Of a DNA stretch of 64,000 nucleotides, positions 17,477-24,767 are shown in pieces. The position numbers and the translations under genes were made by a program. The notes beneath the pieces were generated by a model. It was not told where the DNA came from, searched no databases, and was given only the letters and a program-made list of their open reading frames with translations. The DNA comes from Butyricicoccus pullicaecorum (lineage in GTDB: Bacteria > Bacillota > Clostridia > Oscillospirales > Butyricicoccaceae). Position 1 is the first letter of the stretch, and each line of letters begins with the position of its first letter. The stretch is from NCBI GenBank assembly GCA_021531865.1, contig JAFBIW010000004.1, forward strand, positions 62,001 through 126,000, written 5' to 3'.

Positions 17477-17707
17477 TCAGTCGCAGATATCGACGGAAAC
17501 CTTCTTGTTTTCACGATTGCCTGCCGCTTTCATGAGCGTGCGGATTTCCTTGGCGATGCGGCCATGGCGGCCGATCACACGACCCATGTCATCGGGGGCG
17601 ACGTGGAGCGAAAACGTCACTTCATCGCCTTCGGCCGATTCGGTAATGGAGATCGCGTCCGGTTCGGAGACCAGATTCGCCACGATGTAGGTTAAAAGCT
17701 CTTTCAT
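17477..17707 (-). CDS. khpA: KH-domain RNA-binding protein KhpA
   Basis: The 76-residue protein is a single KH domain with the GxxG loop IGRHGR in GRVIGRHGRIAKEIRTLM. The start MKELLTYIVANLV is selected: GAGG lies 8 bp upstream, and 75-76 residues is the usual length. Longer starts at 17713 or 17725 are possible. KhpA pairs with KhpB/Jag to bind RNA and affects cell division in Gram-positive bacteria. It sits between rpsP and rimM, its standard place. Confidence 0.93.
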   Translation of the reverse strand: MKELLTYIVANLVSEPDAISITESAEGDEVTFSLHVAPDDMGRVIGRHGRIAKEIRTLMKAAGNRENKKVSVDICD

Positions 17708-17727
17708 ATCCATAACCTCACTCATCC

Positions 17728-17976
17728 TTAGAGCACGCCTGCCTTCTTCAGAAGACCGCGGACGGTATCGGTCGGCTGTGCGCCGTTCTTGATCCAAGCC
17801 TGCGCGCGCTCAGCGTCGATCTGAACTGCAGCCTCAGAAGTCATGGGGTTGTAGGTGCCCAGCTCTTCGATGAAGCGGCCGTCGCGCGGGTAACGGGAAT
17901 CAGCAACAACGATACGGTAGAACGGGTTCTTCTTGGCGCCCATTCTGCGAAGTCTAATTTTTACCATGGATTTCAC
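17728..17976 (-). CDS. rpsP: 30S ribosomal protein S16
   Basis: The 82-residue protein begins [21 protein letters not shown] within the frame's MKSMVKIRL start, and contains [19 protein letters not shown], both S16 hallmarks. The first ATG (17976) gives MKSMV; the true start could be the second ATG at 17967, which follows AAGGAGGTGAAATCC closely and would give the usual MVKIRL N-terminus. The upstream neighbour is ffh. Confidence 0.95.
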   Translation of the reverse strand: MKSMVKIRLRRMGAKKNPFYRIVVADSRYPRDGRFIEELGTYNPMTSEAAVQIDAERAQAWIKNGAQPTDTVRGLLKKAGVL

Positions 17977-18024
17977 CTCCTTGAAATAGCGGGAATCTAT
18001 TTGTAAAGTTCATTTACAACGAAA

Positions 18025-19377
18025 TTAGAAGGGGAGCTTGAAGCCGCCGAAGCCGCCGCCGCGACGCTTCTTGGAGCGCTTCTGCATACCGGCGAGCTGC
18101 TTTGTCATTTTCTGCATGGCTTCAAACTGCTTGAGGAGCTTATTGACCTCCTCGATCTTGAGACCGCAGCCGGCAGCGATGCGCTTTTTGCGGCTGTAGT
18201 TGATGATGGAGGGGTTGTCGCGCTCCTTGGGGGTCATCGAGAGGATGATGGCCTCGGTGTGGGCCATGGCCTTCTCGTCGATCTGCGCTCCGGCAAGGGC
18301 CTTGGTATCCACGCCGGGCAGCATACCCAGCATTTCCTCCATCGAGCCCATGTTTTTGAACTGCTGAAGCTGTTCGTAGAAGTCGGTCAGCGTGAGCTTA
18401 CCGGCGGACATCTTCTTTGCGACCTCGGCGGCCTGCTTCTGGTCGAAGCTCTGCTGCGCCTTTTCGATCAGCGTCAGCACGTCGCCCATGCCGAGAATGC
18501 GGGATGCCATGCGGTCGGGGTGGAAGGCCTCGATGTTATCCAGCTTTTCGCCCGTGCCGACGTACTTGATCGGCTTGCCGGTGACGGCCTTGACCGAGAG
18601 GGCCGCGCCGCCGCGTGCGTCGCCGTCCATCTTGCTCATGAGGATGCCGTCGATGCCGAGCGCCTCGTCGAAGGTCTGCGCGACGTTGACCGCGTCCTGA
18701 CCAGTCATCGCGTCGACGACCAGCATGATCTCATGGGGCTTGACCGTGGCCTTGATGTTCTTCAGCTCGTTCATCAGCGCCTCGTCGATGTGGAGACGGC
18801 CTGCGGTGTCGAGGAAGACCAGATCGTAGCCGTTCTTGCGGGCGTGGTCGATGCCTGCCTTCGCGATCTCGACCGGATCGCCCTGACCCTGATCGAAGAC
18901 CGGAATGCCGAGCTGGCGGCCGACGACCTTGAGCTGTTCGATCGCAGCGGGGCGGTAAACGTCACACGCGACGAGCAGGGGACGGCGCTGCTGCTGCTTC
19001 TTGAACATGCCGGCGAGCTTGGCGCAGTTCGTCGTTTTACCGGCGCCCTGCAGGCCGACCATCATGACGATCGTGGGAGGGTTGGGCGCGATCGTGATGC
19101 GTGCGCCCTGACCGCCCAGCAGAGCGATGAGCTCTTCGTTGACGATCTTGATGACCTGCTGCGCGGGGGAGAGGCTTTCGAGGATTTCAGCGTCGGTCGC
19201 CTTTTCGGTGACCTTCTTGATGAAGTCCTTGGTGACCTTAAAGTTTACGTCGGCCTCGAGCAGCGCCATGCGGATTTCGCGCATTGCGTCCTTGACGTCC
19301 GCTTCGGTCAGACGGGTCTGGCCGCGCAGTTTTTTAAAGGCGGATGAAATTTTTTCGGTTAAGCCTTCAAATGCCAT
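18025..19377 (-). CDS. ffh: Signal recognition particle protein Ffh
   Basis: The 450-residue GTPase targets nascent membrane proteins. The N domain begins MAFEGLTEKISSAFKKLRG. G1 is GLQGAGKTTNCAKL, followed by DTAGRLHID and SKMDGDARGGAAL in the G domain. The methionine-rich M domain (about 300-440, MGSMEEMLGMLPG and MTKQLAGMQKRSKKRRGG) binds 4.5S RNA. ylxM lies 24 bp upstream. Confidence 0.97.
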   Translation of the reverse strand: MAFEGLTEKISSAFKKLRGQTRLTEADVKDAMREIRMALLEADVNFKVTKDFIKKVTEKATDAEILESLSPAQQVIKIVNEELIALLGGQGARITIAPNPPTIVMMVGLQGAGKTTNCAKLAGMFKKQQQRRPLLVACDVYRPAAIEQLKVVGRQLGIPVFDQGQGDPVEIAKAGIDHARKNGYDLVFLDTAGRLHIDEALMNELKNIKATVKPHEIMLVVDAMTGQDAVNVAQTFDEALGIDGILMSKMDGDARGGAALSVKAVTGKPIKYVGTGEKLDNIEAFHPDRMASRILGMGDVLTLIEKAQQSFDQKQAAEVAKKMSAGKLTLTDFYEQLQQFKNMGSMEEMLGMLPGVDTKALAGAQIDEKAMAHTEAIILSMTPKERDNPSIINYSRKKRIAAGCGLKIEEVNKLLKQFEAMQKMTKQLAGMQKRSKKRRGGGFGGFKLPF

Positions 19378-19401
19378 AAGTGCCTCCGTAACAGCGGTCG
19401 G

Positions 19402-19767
19402 TCATCCGGTGATCGCCCGGATGTGCTCGCCCATGCGGGCGACGAGACGGGAAACCTCGGAATTTTGCATGTAGTTGGCGTTGATGCGGCCGAGCGCCTT
19501 GAGGTCGGCGCTGAGCGCTTCGATGTGCTGGTCGATCTGCCCATAGCGGGCGACCAGACCGAGCTTATCCTCGACCTGACGCAGGGTATGCTCGGCGCGG
19601 ACGATCGCGTCCCGCACGCCCTGACGGGTGATCCCGGCGTGCTCAGCGATCTCGGAGAGGGAAAGATCCTCATTATAATAGAGATCGAACAGCTCGCGCT
19701 GCTTGTCGGTGAGCATATCGCCGTAGAAGTCGAACAGGAGGCACATTTCAAGAGGTTTGTTTTTCAT
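19402..19767 (-). CDS. ylxM: YlxM/p13 family SRP-associated helix-turn-helix protein
   Basis: The 121-residue protein has a sigma-70 region-4-like HTH (LTDKQRELFDLYYNEDLSLSEIAEHAGITRQGVRDAI, about 19-54; shown in pieces LTDKQRELFDLYYNEDLSL and SEIAEHAGITRQGVRD). YlxM is regularly encoded before ffh and has been reported to stimulate SRP GTPase activity. It begins the ylxM-ffh-rpsP-khpA-rimM-trmD operon. Confidence 0.92.
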   Translation of the reverse strand: MKNKPLEMCLLFDFYGDMLTDKQRELFDLYYNEDLSLSEIAEHAGITRQGVRDAIVRAEHTLRQVEDKLGLVARYGQIDQHIEALSADLKALGRINANYMQNSEVSRLVARMGEHIRAITG

Positions 19768-19817
19768 GGAGCACCTCCGGTGTAAAGGATGAACGCTTTA
19801 CAACTACAACGTTAAAT

Positions 19818-19846
19818 ATCATATCCGATTTCCGTTCCTTTGTCAA
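19818..19846 (-). promoter_or_regulatory. Promoter of the ylxM-ffh operon
   Basis: Minus-strand TTGACA (19846-19841) and TATGAT (19823-19818), 17-bp spacer. Confidence 0.82.
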
Positions 19847-19896
19847 GAGGATTTGTAAACTTTCTGCGGAAAAATTCAGGCGTTTTCGTGAAATGC

Positions 19897-19925
19897 TGGA
19901 CTTTACGGGAAGCAGGGGCTATACT
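19897..19925 (+). promoter_or_regulatory. Candidate promoter of yfmF
   Basis: TGGACT (19897-19902) and TATACT (19920-19925) with 17-bp spacing, 44 bp before the yfmF start. Confidence 0.6.
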
Positions 19926-19968
19926 TGGAATATATGAGATAAAATTTCCCTGAAAGAAAGGATGTCAT

Positions 19969-21240
19969 ATGCAGAAGATTACACGTTTGTCTCTGGCGCC
20001 CGGCGTTTTTATGACCTGCATTGCGACCGACCGCTTCAAGACGGCGGTCTTCAGCGCGGCGCTGGCACTGCCGCTGCGGGAGGAGAACGCGCCCTTCGCC
20101 GTCCTGCCGCCGCTGCTGTACCGGGGAACGGCTGCGCATCCCGACCTGGCCGCGCTGGGCGAGACGCTCGACACGCTGTACGGCGCGCGCATCGAGCCTT
20201 ACGTCCGCAAGGTGGGCGAAAGTCTGGTGCTGGGCTTCCTGTCCGACGTGATCGACGGTGCGTGCGTGCCCGATGGGGACGCCCTCGCAGAGCGCACAGC
20301 CGCCCTGCTGGGCGAACTGATCTGCCGTCCGGCGCTCGAAAACGGCCGGTTCCGTCCGGACGATCTGGCGGCCGAGCGTGCCAACCTGTGCGACCGGATC
20401 GCGGCGCTGCCCAACGATCCGCGCGGCTGGGCCGTGCGTCGGGCCAAGGAGCTGATGTGCGCGGGCGAGCCCTTCGGCGCTTGTGAGTTCGGCACCGGGG
20501 CGGGCGCGCGTGCCCTGACTGCCGACGCGGTCTGGGACGCCTATCAGACCGCCCTGCGCGAAGCCCGGGTCGAGCTGTTCTACTGCGGCTCGATGGAACC
20601 CGGAGCCGTGCGGGACGCGTTTTCCCGCGCGCTCGAGCTGGCCGATACCGGTCTGCGCTACCAGCCCGACCCGGACGTCTGCCGCATCCGCCGCGCCGAC
20701 CGCACCATCGTCGAGGAAATGCCGGTCAAGCAGGGCAAGCTGACGCTGGGCTTCCGCACGAACTGCATCGCGGGCGATGAGGATTATCCGGCGCTCCTGC
20801 TGTTCAACGCGGCGTTCGGCGGCTACACCGGCTCGCGCCTGTTCCGCACGGTGCGCGAAAAGCTGTCCCTGTGCTATTACGCCAGCTCGGCGCTCGACAA
20901 GGTCAAGGGTCTGATGCTGGTCTCCTCGGGCATCGAAAACGAGAGCTTCGAGCGTGCGCGCGGCGAGATACTCCGGCAGTTTGAGGATCTGCGCGCGGGC
21001 GGTCTCAAGCAGGACGAACTGGATCGGGCGCGCCGCACGGTGCAGAACAACCTGCGCGCGATGCAGGACAGCCCGCTGCAGCTCGAACGCTTCTGGCAGG
21101 GGCAGATGCTGGCTGGTGCGGACGCTTCGCCCGACGAGCTGATCGCCCGGCTGGGCGCGGTCGATCGCGGACAGGTCATGGCGGTCGGCCGTCGGATTGA
21201 CCTCGACCTGACCTATTTCCTGAAGGGGGTGGCGGAATGA
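19969..21240 (+). CDS. yfmF: M16-family peptidase-like protein YfmF
   Basis: The 423-residue protein has an M16 (pitrilysin/insulinase) fold but no HxxEH zinc motif, so it is probably the inactive partner of the adjacent YfmH, as in processing-peptidase heterodimers. Segments such as GAYTGSRLFRTVREK-type GGYTGSRLFRTVREKLSL are typical. In Bacillus, YfmF and YfmH are tied to 5-aminopentanol modification of elongation factor P. It overlaps yfmH by 4 bp. The start ATG follows AAAGAAAGGATGTCAT. Confidence 0.88.
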   Translation: MQKITRLSLAPGVFMTCIATDRFKTAVFSAALALPLREENAPFAVLPPLLYRGTAAHPDLAALGETLDTLYGARIEPYVRKVGESLVLGFLSDVIDGACVPDGDALAERTAALLGELICRPALENGRFRPDDLAAERANLCDRIAALPNDPRGWAVRRAKELMCAGEPFGACEFGTGAGARALTADAVWDAYQTALREARVELFYCGSMEPGAVRDAFSRALELADTGLRYQPDPDVCRIRRADRTIVEEMPVKQGKLTLGFRTNCIAGDEDYPALLLFNAAFGGYTGSRLFRTVREKLSLCYYASSALDKVKGLMLVSSGIENESFERARGEILRQFEDLRAGGLKQDELDRARRTVQNNLRAMQDSPLQLERFWQGQMLAGADASPDELIARLGAVDRGQVMAVGRRIDLDLTYFLKGVAE

Positions 21241-22529
21241 CCCATACGTTTGAACGGCTGAACGCGTCGATGGAGGAAACAACGCTCGAAAACGGCCTGC
21301 GCATCTGCTATTTCCCCAAGCCCGGCTTTTCCAAGACCTTCGCCCTGCTGGCGACCAACTTCGGTTCGGTGGATGCGTCGTTCACACTGGACGGCGTGCG
21401 GTATGACACCCCGGCGGGCGTGGCGCATTTTCTCGAGCATAAGATGTTCGAGGACGCGGACGGCAACGCCCTGCAAAAATTCAGCGCGACCGGCGCGTCG
21501 CCCAACGCCTTCACCAGCCACACGATGACGGCCTACCATTTCTCCTGCACCGACCGCTTCGAGGAAAACCTCGAGATTCTATTAAAATTCGTTTTCACTC
21601 CTTATTTTACTGAGGCAAACGTCGAGAAGGAAAAAGGCATCATCGGACAAGAGATCGGCATGATGGCCGACACGCCTGACTGGATGGCCTATGTTGGTGT
21701 GTTCGAGGGGCTCTATCACGAGCATCCGGTGCGCGTTTCGATCGCGGGCAGTACCGAGAGCATCGCGGAGATCACGCCCGAAACGCTGTCCCTCTGCCAC
21801 CGCGCGTTCTACAGCCCGGCCAACATGGTGCTCGTCGTCTGCGGCAGCGCCGATTTTGACACGATCGTGCGGATGGCGCGGGAGCTGTCTCCCGCCGAGG
21901 CCGCCCGGGTCGCAGCCCGCCATTACGGCGCGCGCCGTCCGGAGGCCGCCCGCTATGAGGTCGTGCGGCACATGGCGGTTTCCCGCCCCAATTTCCTGCT
22001 GGGCTTCAAGGATGATCCGCTTGCGGCGGGAGAGAGTCGGCTGCGCCGGTCGCTTATCGGCGAGCTGGCGGCCCGCATCCTGTGCGGCACGACCTCGCCG
22101 CTCTATGCCAAGCTGTATGACGCGCGTTTGGTCACCCGGCAATTTGAGACCAGCTACACCCTGCTGCCCGAGGGTGCGGCGGCTCTGCTGGGCGGCGCGA
22201 GCCGCGACCCGCACGCGGCGCGTGCGATGATCGAGGGCGAGCTGCACCGGCTGGTGCGCGAGGGCGTGGATGACGCCCTGTTTGAACGGATGAAAAAGGC
22301 GTGCTACGGCATGAACGTGCGCACGCTCGACCGGCCGGACGACCTGTGCGTTTCGCAGGCGGTTTCCATCTTCGGCGGAGAGGACTTCCTCTCCTTCGCG
22401 GAATTGTTCGACACGATCACGTGTGCCGACGTCGAAGCGGCGCTTGCCCGCTGGGCGCGGCCCGAAGGCTCGACCCAGTCGATCATCCTGCCGCGCGAGG
22501 ACGCGGAGAAGGGACAGGGTGTGTCGTGA
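21237..22529 (+). CDS. yfmH: M16-family zinc peptidase YfmH
   Basis: The 430-residue protein carries the inverted zinc-binding motif HFLEH (HxxEH) in GVAHFLEHKMFE at about 63-74, with a downstream glutamate helix (EKEKGIIGQEIGMM). It is the probable active subunit of the YfmF-YfmH pair. Its stop and the lgt start overlap (TGATG), indicating coupling. Confidence 0.9.
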   Translation: MTHTFERLNASMEETTLENGLRICYFPKPGFSKTFALLATNFGSVDASFTLDGVRYDTPAGVAHFLEHKMFEDADGNALQKFSATGASPNAFTSHTMTAYHFSCTDRFEENLEILLKFVFTPYFTEANVEKEKGIIGQEIGMMADTPDWMAYVGVFEGLYHEHPVRVSIAGSTESIAEITPETLSLCHRAFYSPANMVLVVCGSADFDTIVRMARELSPAEAARVAARHYGARRPEAARYEVVRHMAVSRPNFLLGFKDDPLAAGESRLRRSLIGELAARILCGTTSPLYAKLYDARLVTRQFETSYTLLPEGAAALLGGASRDPHAARAMIEGELHRLVREGVDDALFERMKKACYGMNVRTLDRPDDLCVSQAVSIFGGEDFLSFAELFDTITCADVEAALARWARPEGSTQSIILPREDAEKGQGVS

Positions 22530-23389
22530 TGGAACAGGTGATTGGTTTTCCTGCCCTCGGTTTGGAGTTCACGCTCGACCGGGTGGCGTTCAACGCGTTT
22601 GGACTCAAAGATATTTATTGGTACGGCATCATCATCGCCGTGGGTCTCCTGCTGGCCGTGCTGTACGCGGGCGTGCGGATCGAATCCTTCGGCTTTACGC
22701 GGGACATGCTGTATGACGCGCTGCTCTGGGCGCTGCCCAGCGCGATCGTCTGTGCCCGCCTGTATTATGTCATTTTTGAATGGGGCTATTACAGCGCCCA
22801 TCCGGCCGATATCATCGCCGTCTGGAAGGGCGGTCTGGCGATCTACGGCGGCGTGATCGGTGCGCTGCTCGCCGTCGCGCTGTATGACCGGAAAAACCGG
22901 CTGAGTATCCCGGGCACGTTCGACGTGGCCGTGCTCGGCCTGTTGATCGGCCAGTGCATCGGCCGCTGGGGCAACTTCGTCAACGGCGAGGCGCACGGCT
23001 CGGAGACCACCGCCCTGCTGGGCATGACGGTCAACGGCGAAGGCCCCTTCCACCCGACCTTCCTCTATGAGTCGCTGTGGAACTTCGTGGGCTTTTGGGT
23101 GCTCCACTTCATTTCAAAAAAATGCTACCGCTTCAAGGGGCAGCTCTTCCTGTGCTACCTGATCTGGTACGGCGCGGGACGGGCTTGGATCGAAGGGCTG
23201 CGCACAGACAGCCTGTATCTGGGCGGCACCGGAATTCGGGTCTCCCAGCTTGTCGCGGTCGCGTCCTGCGTCGTCGGCGTTGTTCTGCTGATTCTGTGCC
23301 TGCGCCGGGGCGTCGAAACTCTGACCCAACTGGTCGATCCACACGCCGATCCGCGCGCGGTGCGTGCTGAAACTACAAAGGAGTCGTGA
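22529..23389 (+). CDS. lgt: Prolipoprotein diacylglyceryl transferase Lgt
   Basis: This 286-residue membrane enzyme (about seven TM helices) moves diacylglycerol from phosphatidylglycerol to the lipobox cysteine. Signature [13 protein letters not shown] and the C-terminal [20 protein letters not shown] are present; the invariant Arg and His are seen in these motifs. The ATG at 22529 is chosen over longer frames, as it overlaps the yfmH stop by 1 bp and starts with the expected short N-terminus. folD follows with overlap. Confidence 0.95.
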   Translation: MEQVIGFPALGLEFTLDRVAFNAFGLKDIYWYGIIIAVGLLLAVLYAGVRIESFGFTRDMLYDALLWALPSAIVCARLYYVIFEWGYYSAHPADIIAVWKGGLAIYGGVIGALLAVALYDRKNRLSIPGTFDVAVLGLLIGQCIGRWGNFVNGEAHGSETTALLGMTVNGEGPFHPTFLYESLWNFVGFWVLHFISKKCYRFKGQLFLCYLIWYGAGRAWIEGLRTDSLYLGGTGIRVSQLVAVASCVVGVVLLILCLRRGVETLTQLVDPHADPRAVRAETTKES

Positions 23390-23394
23390 AAAAT

Positions 23395-24243
23395 ATGAGT
23401 GCAGTTATGATGGATGGAAAGGCGCTGTCCGCCAAGGTCAGACAGCGTATTTTGGCCGAGACCGAGGCTCTGAAGGAGCGCGGCGTGCGCCCGGGTCTGG
23501 CGGTCATCATCGTGGGCGAGGATCCGGCCAGCCAGATCTACGTCCGCAACAAGGAAAAGGCCTGCGTCGAATGTGGATTTTACAGCGAGAAATACGCCCT
23601 CCCGGCTGAGACCTCGCAGGAGGAGCTGCTGGGTCTGATCGACGAGCTGAACCACAATCCGCGCATCAACGGCATCCTGTGCCAGATGCCCGTGCCCGCA
23701 CACATCAGCGAGCAGGCGGTCATCGACGCGATCTCCTATGAGAAGGACGTGGACGCGTTTCATCCGGTCAATGTCGGCAAGATTATGATCGGCGATTTCG
23801 ATTTCCTGCCCTGCACGCCAGCCGGCGTCATGGAGCTGCTGGCCGAGTACGGGATCGACCCCAAGGGTAAGCGGTGCGTCGTTATCGGCCGCTCGAACAT
23901 CGTGGGTAAGCCGATGGCCATGCTGCTGCTGCATAAGCACGGCACGGTCACGATCTGCCACAGCCGCACGGCCGATCTGGCGGCGGTCTGCCGCGAGGCC
24001 GACATTCTGGTCGCGGCGGTCGGCAAGGCCAAGTTTGTCACGCCCGACATGGTGCGCGAGGGTGCGGTCGTCATCGACGTGGGCATGAACCGGGACAACG
24101 GCAAGCTGTGCGGTGACGTTGATCCGGCAGTCGCCGAAAAGGCGTCTTATATGACGCCGGTTCCGGGCGGCGTCGGCCCCATGACGATCACGATGCTGAT
24201 GCAGAATACGCTCAAGGCCGCGCGTCTGCAAAACGGTCTGTAA
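23395..24243 (+). CDS. folD: Methylenetetrahydrofolate dehydrogenase/cyclohydrolase FolD
   Basis: This 282-residue bifunctional enzyme interconverts methylene-, methenyl- and formyl-THF with NADP. Motifs include the catalytic YVRNKEKAC (Tyr...Lys), GILCQMPVP, the NADP-binding [14 protein letters not shown] and [12 protein letters not shown]. The ATG at 23395 is preferred (AAAGGAG 11 bp upstream) to a GTG at 23386. It is the last gene of the yfmF-yfmH-lgt-folD run. Confidence 0.96.
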   Translation: MSAVMMDGKALSAKVRQRILAETEALKERGVRPGLAVIIVGEDPASQIYVRNKEKACVECGFYSEKYALPAETSQEELLGLIDELNHNPRINGILCQMPVPAHISEQAVIDAISYEKDVDAFHPVNVGKIMIGDFDFLPCTPAGVMELLAEYGIDPKGKRCVVIGRSNIVGKPMAMLLLHKHGTVTICHSRTADLAAVCREADILVAAVGKAKFVTPDMVREGAVVIDVGMNRDNGKLCGDVDPAVAEKASYMTPVPGGVGPMTITMLMQNTLKAARLQNGL

Positions 24244-24250
24244 CATCTCA

Positions 24251-24282
24251 AAACTCCCTTGGAAGCAAGGGAGTTTTTTGTA
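24251..24282 (+). terminator. Terminator after folD
   Basis: AAACTCCCTTG/CAAGGGAGTTT with GAAG loop, then TTTTT. Confidence 0.93.
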
Positions 24283-24305
24283 TCCAAACCGTCATCCCGA
24301 ACCGG

Positions 24306-24367
24306 TTGACTTCATATTTCTACAAGCGTAGAATATAAGCATCCCAAGAAATTCGACAATTGTAGAA
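24306..24367 (+). promoter_or_regulatory. blaI promoter with two BlaI-type operators
   Basis: TTGACT (24306-24311) and TAGAAT (24329-24334) with 17-bp spacing form a promoter. Operator 1, TTCTACAAGCGTAGAA (24318-24333), lies between the two hexamers. Operator 2, TTCGACAATTGTAGAA (24352-24367), is a 16-bp palindrome with one mismatch just after the start point. Each contains the BlaI/MecI TACA-N2-TGTA core with one substitution, predicting autorepression of blaI-blaR. Confidence 0.82.
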
Positions 24368-24377
24368 GGTGAACGGA

Positions 24378-24767
24378 ATGAAGGAGATCAAGCGACTTCC
24401 TGACGCCGAGCTGGCGGTCATGCAGGAGATTTGGAACGCGGAAGAACGGCCGGTGCCCTCGGCGTACATCTGTGGCCGGGTGTGCGCGCCCCACGGCTGG
24501 AAGCAGACCTCGGTGCTGACATTTTTATCCCGCCTGTGCGAAAAGGGCTTTTTGAAGCAGGAGAAACAGGGGAAAATGAACGCATATACGCCGCTGCTCG
24601 ACGCGGAGACCTACCGTGCGCAGGCGGGCGCGCACTTTCTGCGACGGCTGTACCGTGGTTCGGTGCGCGATCTGGTTGCGTCGCTGACCGACGCGGGTGA
24701 GCTGACCGACGCCGATCTGGATGAACTGCGCGCCTTTCTGGATGAAAAGGGGAGGGAGGATGGATGA
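24378..24767 (+). CDS. BlaI/MecI-family transcriptional repressor
   Basis: The 129-residue protein has an N-terminal winged helix (KRLPDAELAVMQEIWNAE, then SYICG/SVLTFLSRLCEKGFL) and a C-terminal dimerization helix region, as in BlaI. The ATG at 24378, 6 bp after GAAGGTG, is chosen over the GTG at 24369. It is the first gene of a pair with a BlaR1-like protease, overlapping it by 4 bp. BlaI dimers normally repress beta-lactamase genes until BlaR1-triggered cleavage; no lactamase adjoins, so autoregulation is the only target seen here. Confidence 0.92.
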   Translation: MKEIKRLPDAELAVMQEIWNAEERPVPSAYICGRVCAPHGWKQTSVLTFLSRLCEKGFLKQEKQGKMNAYTPLLDAETYRAQAGAHFLRRLYRGSVRDLVASLTDAGELTDADLDELRAFLDEKGREDG

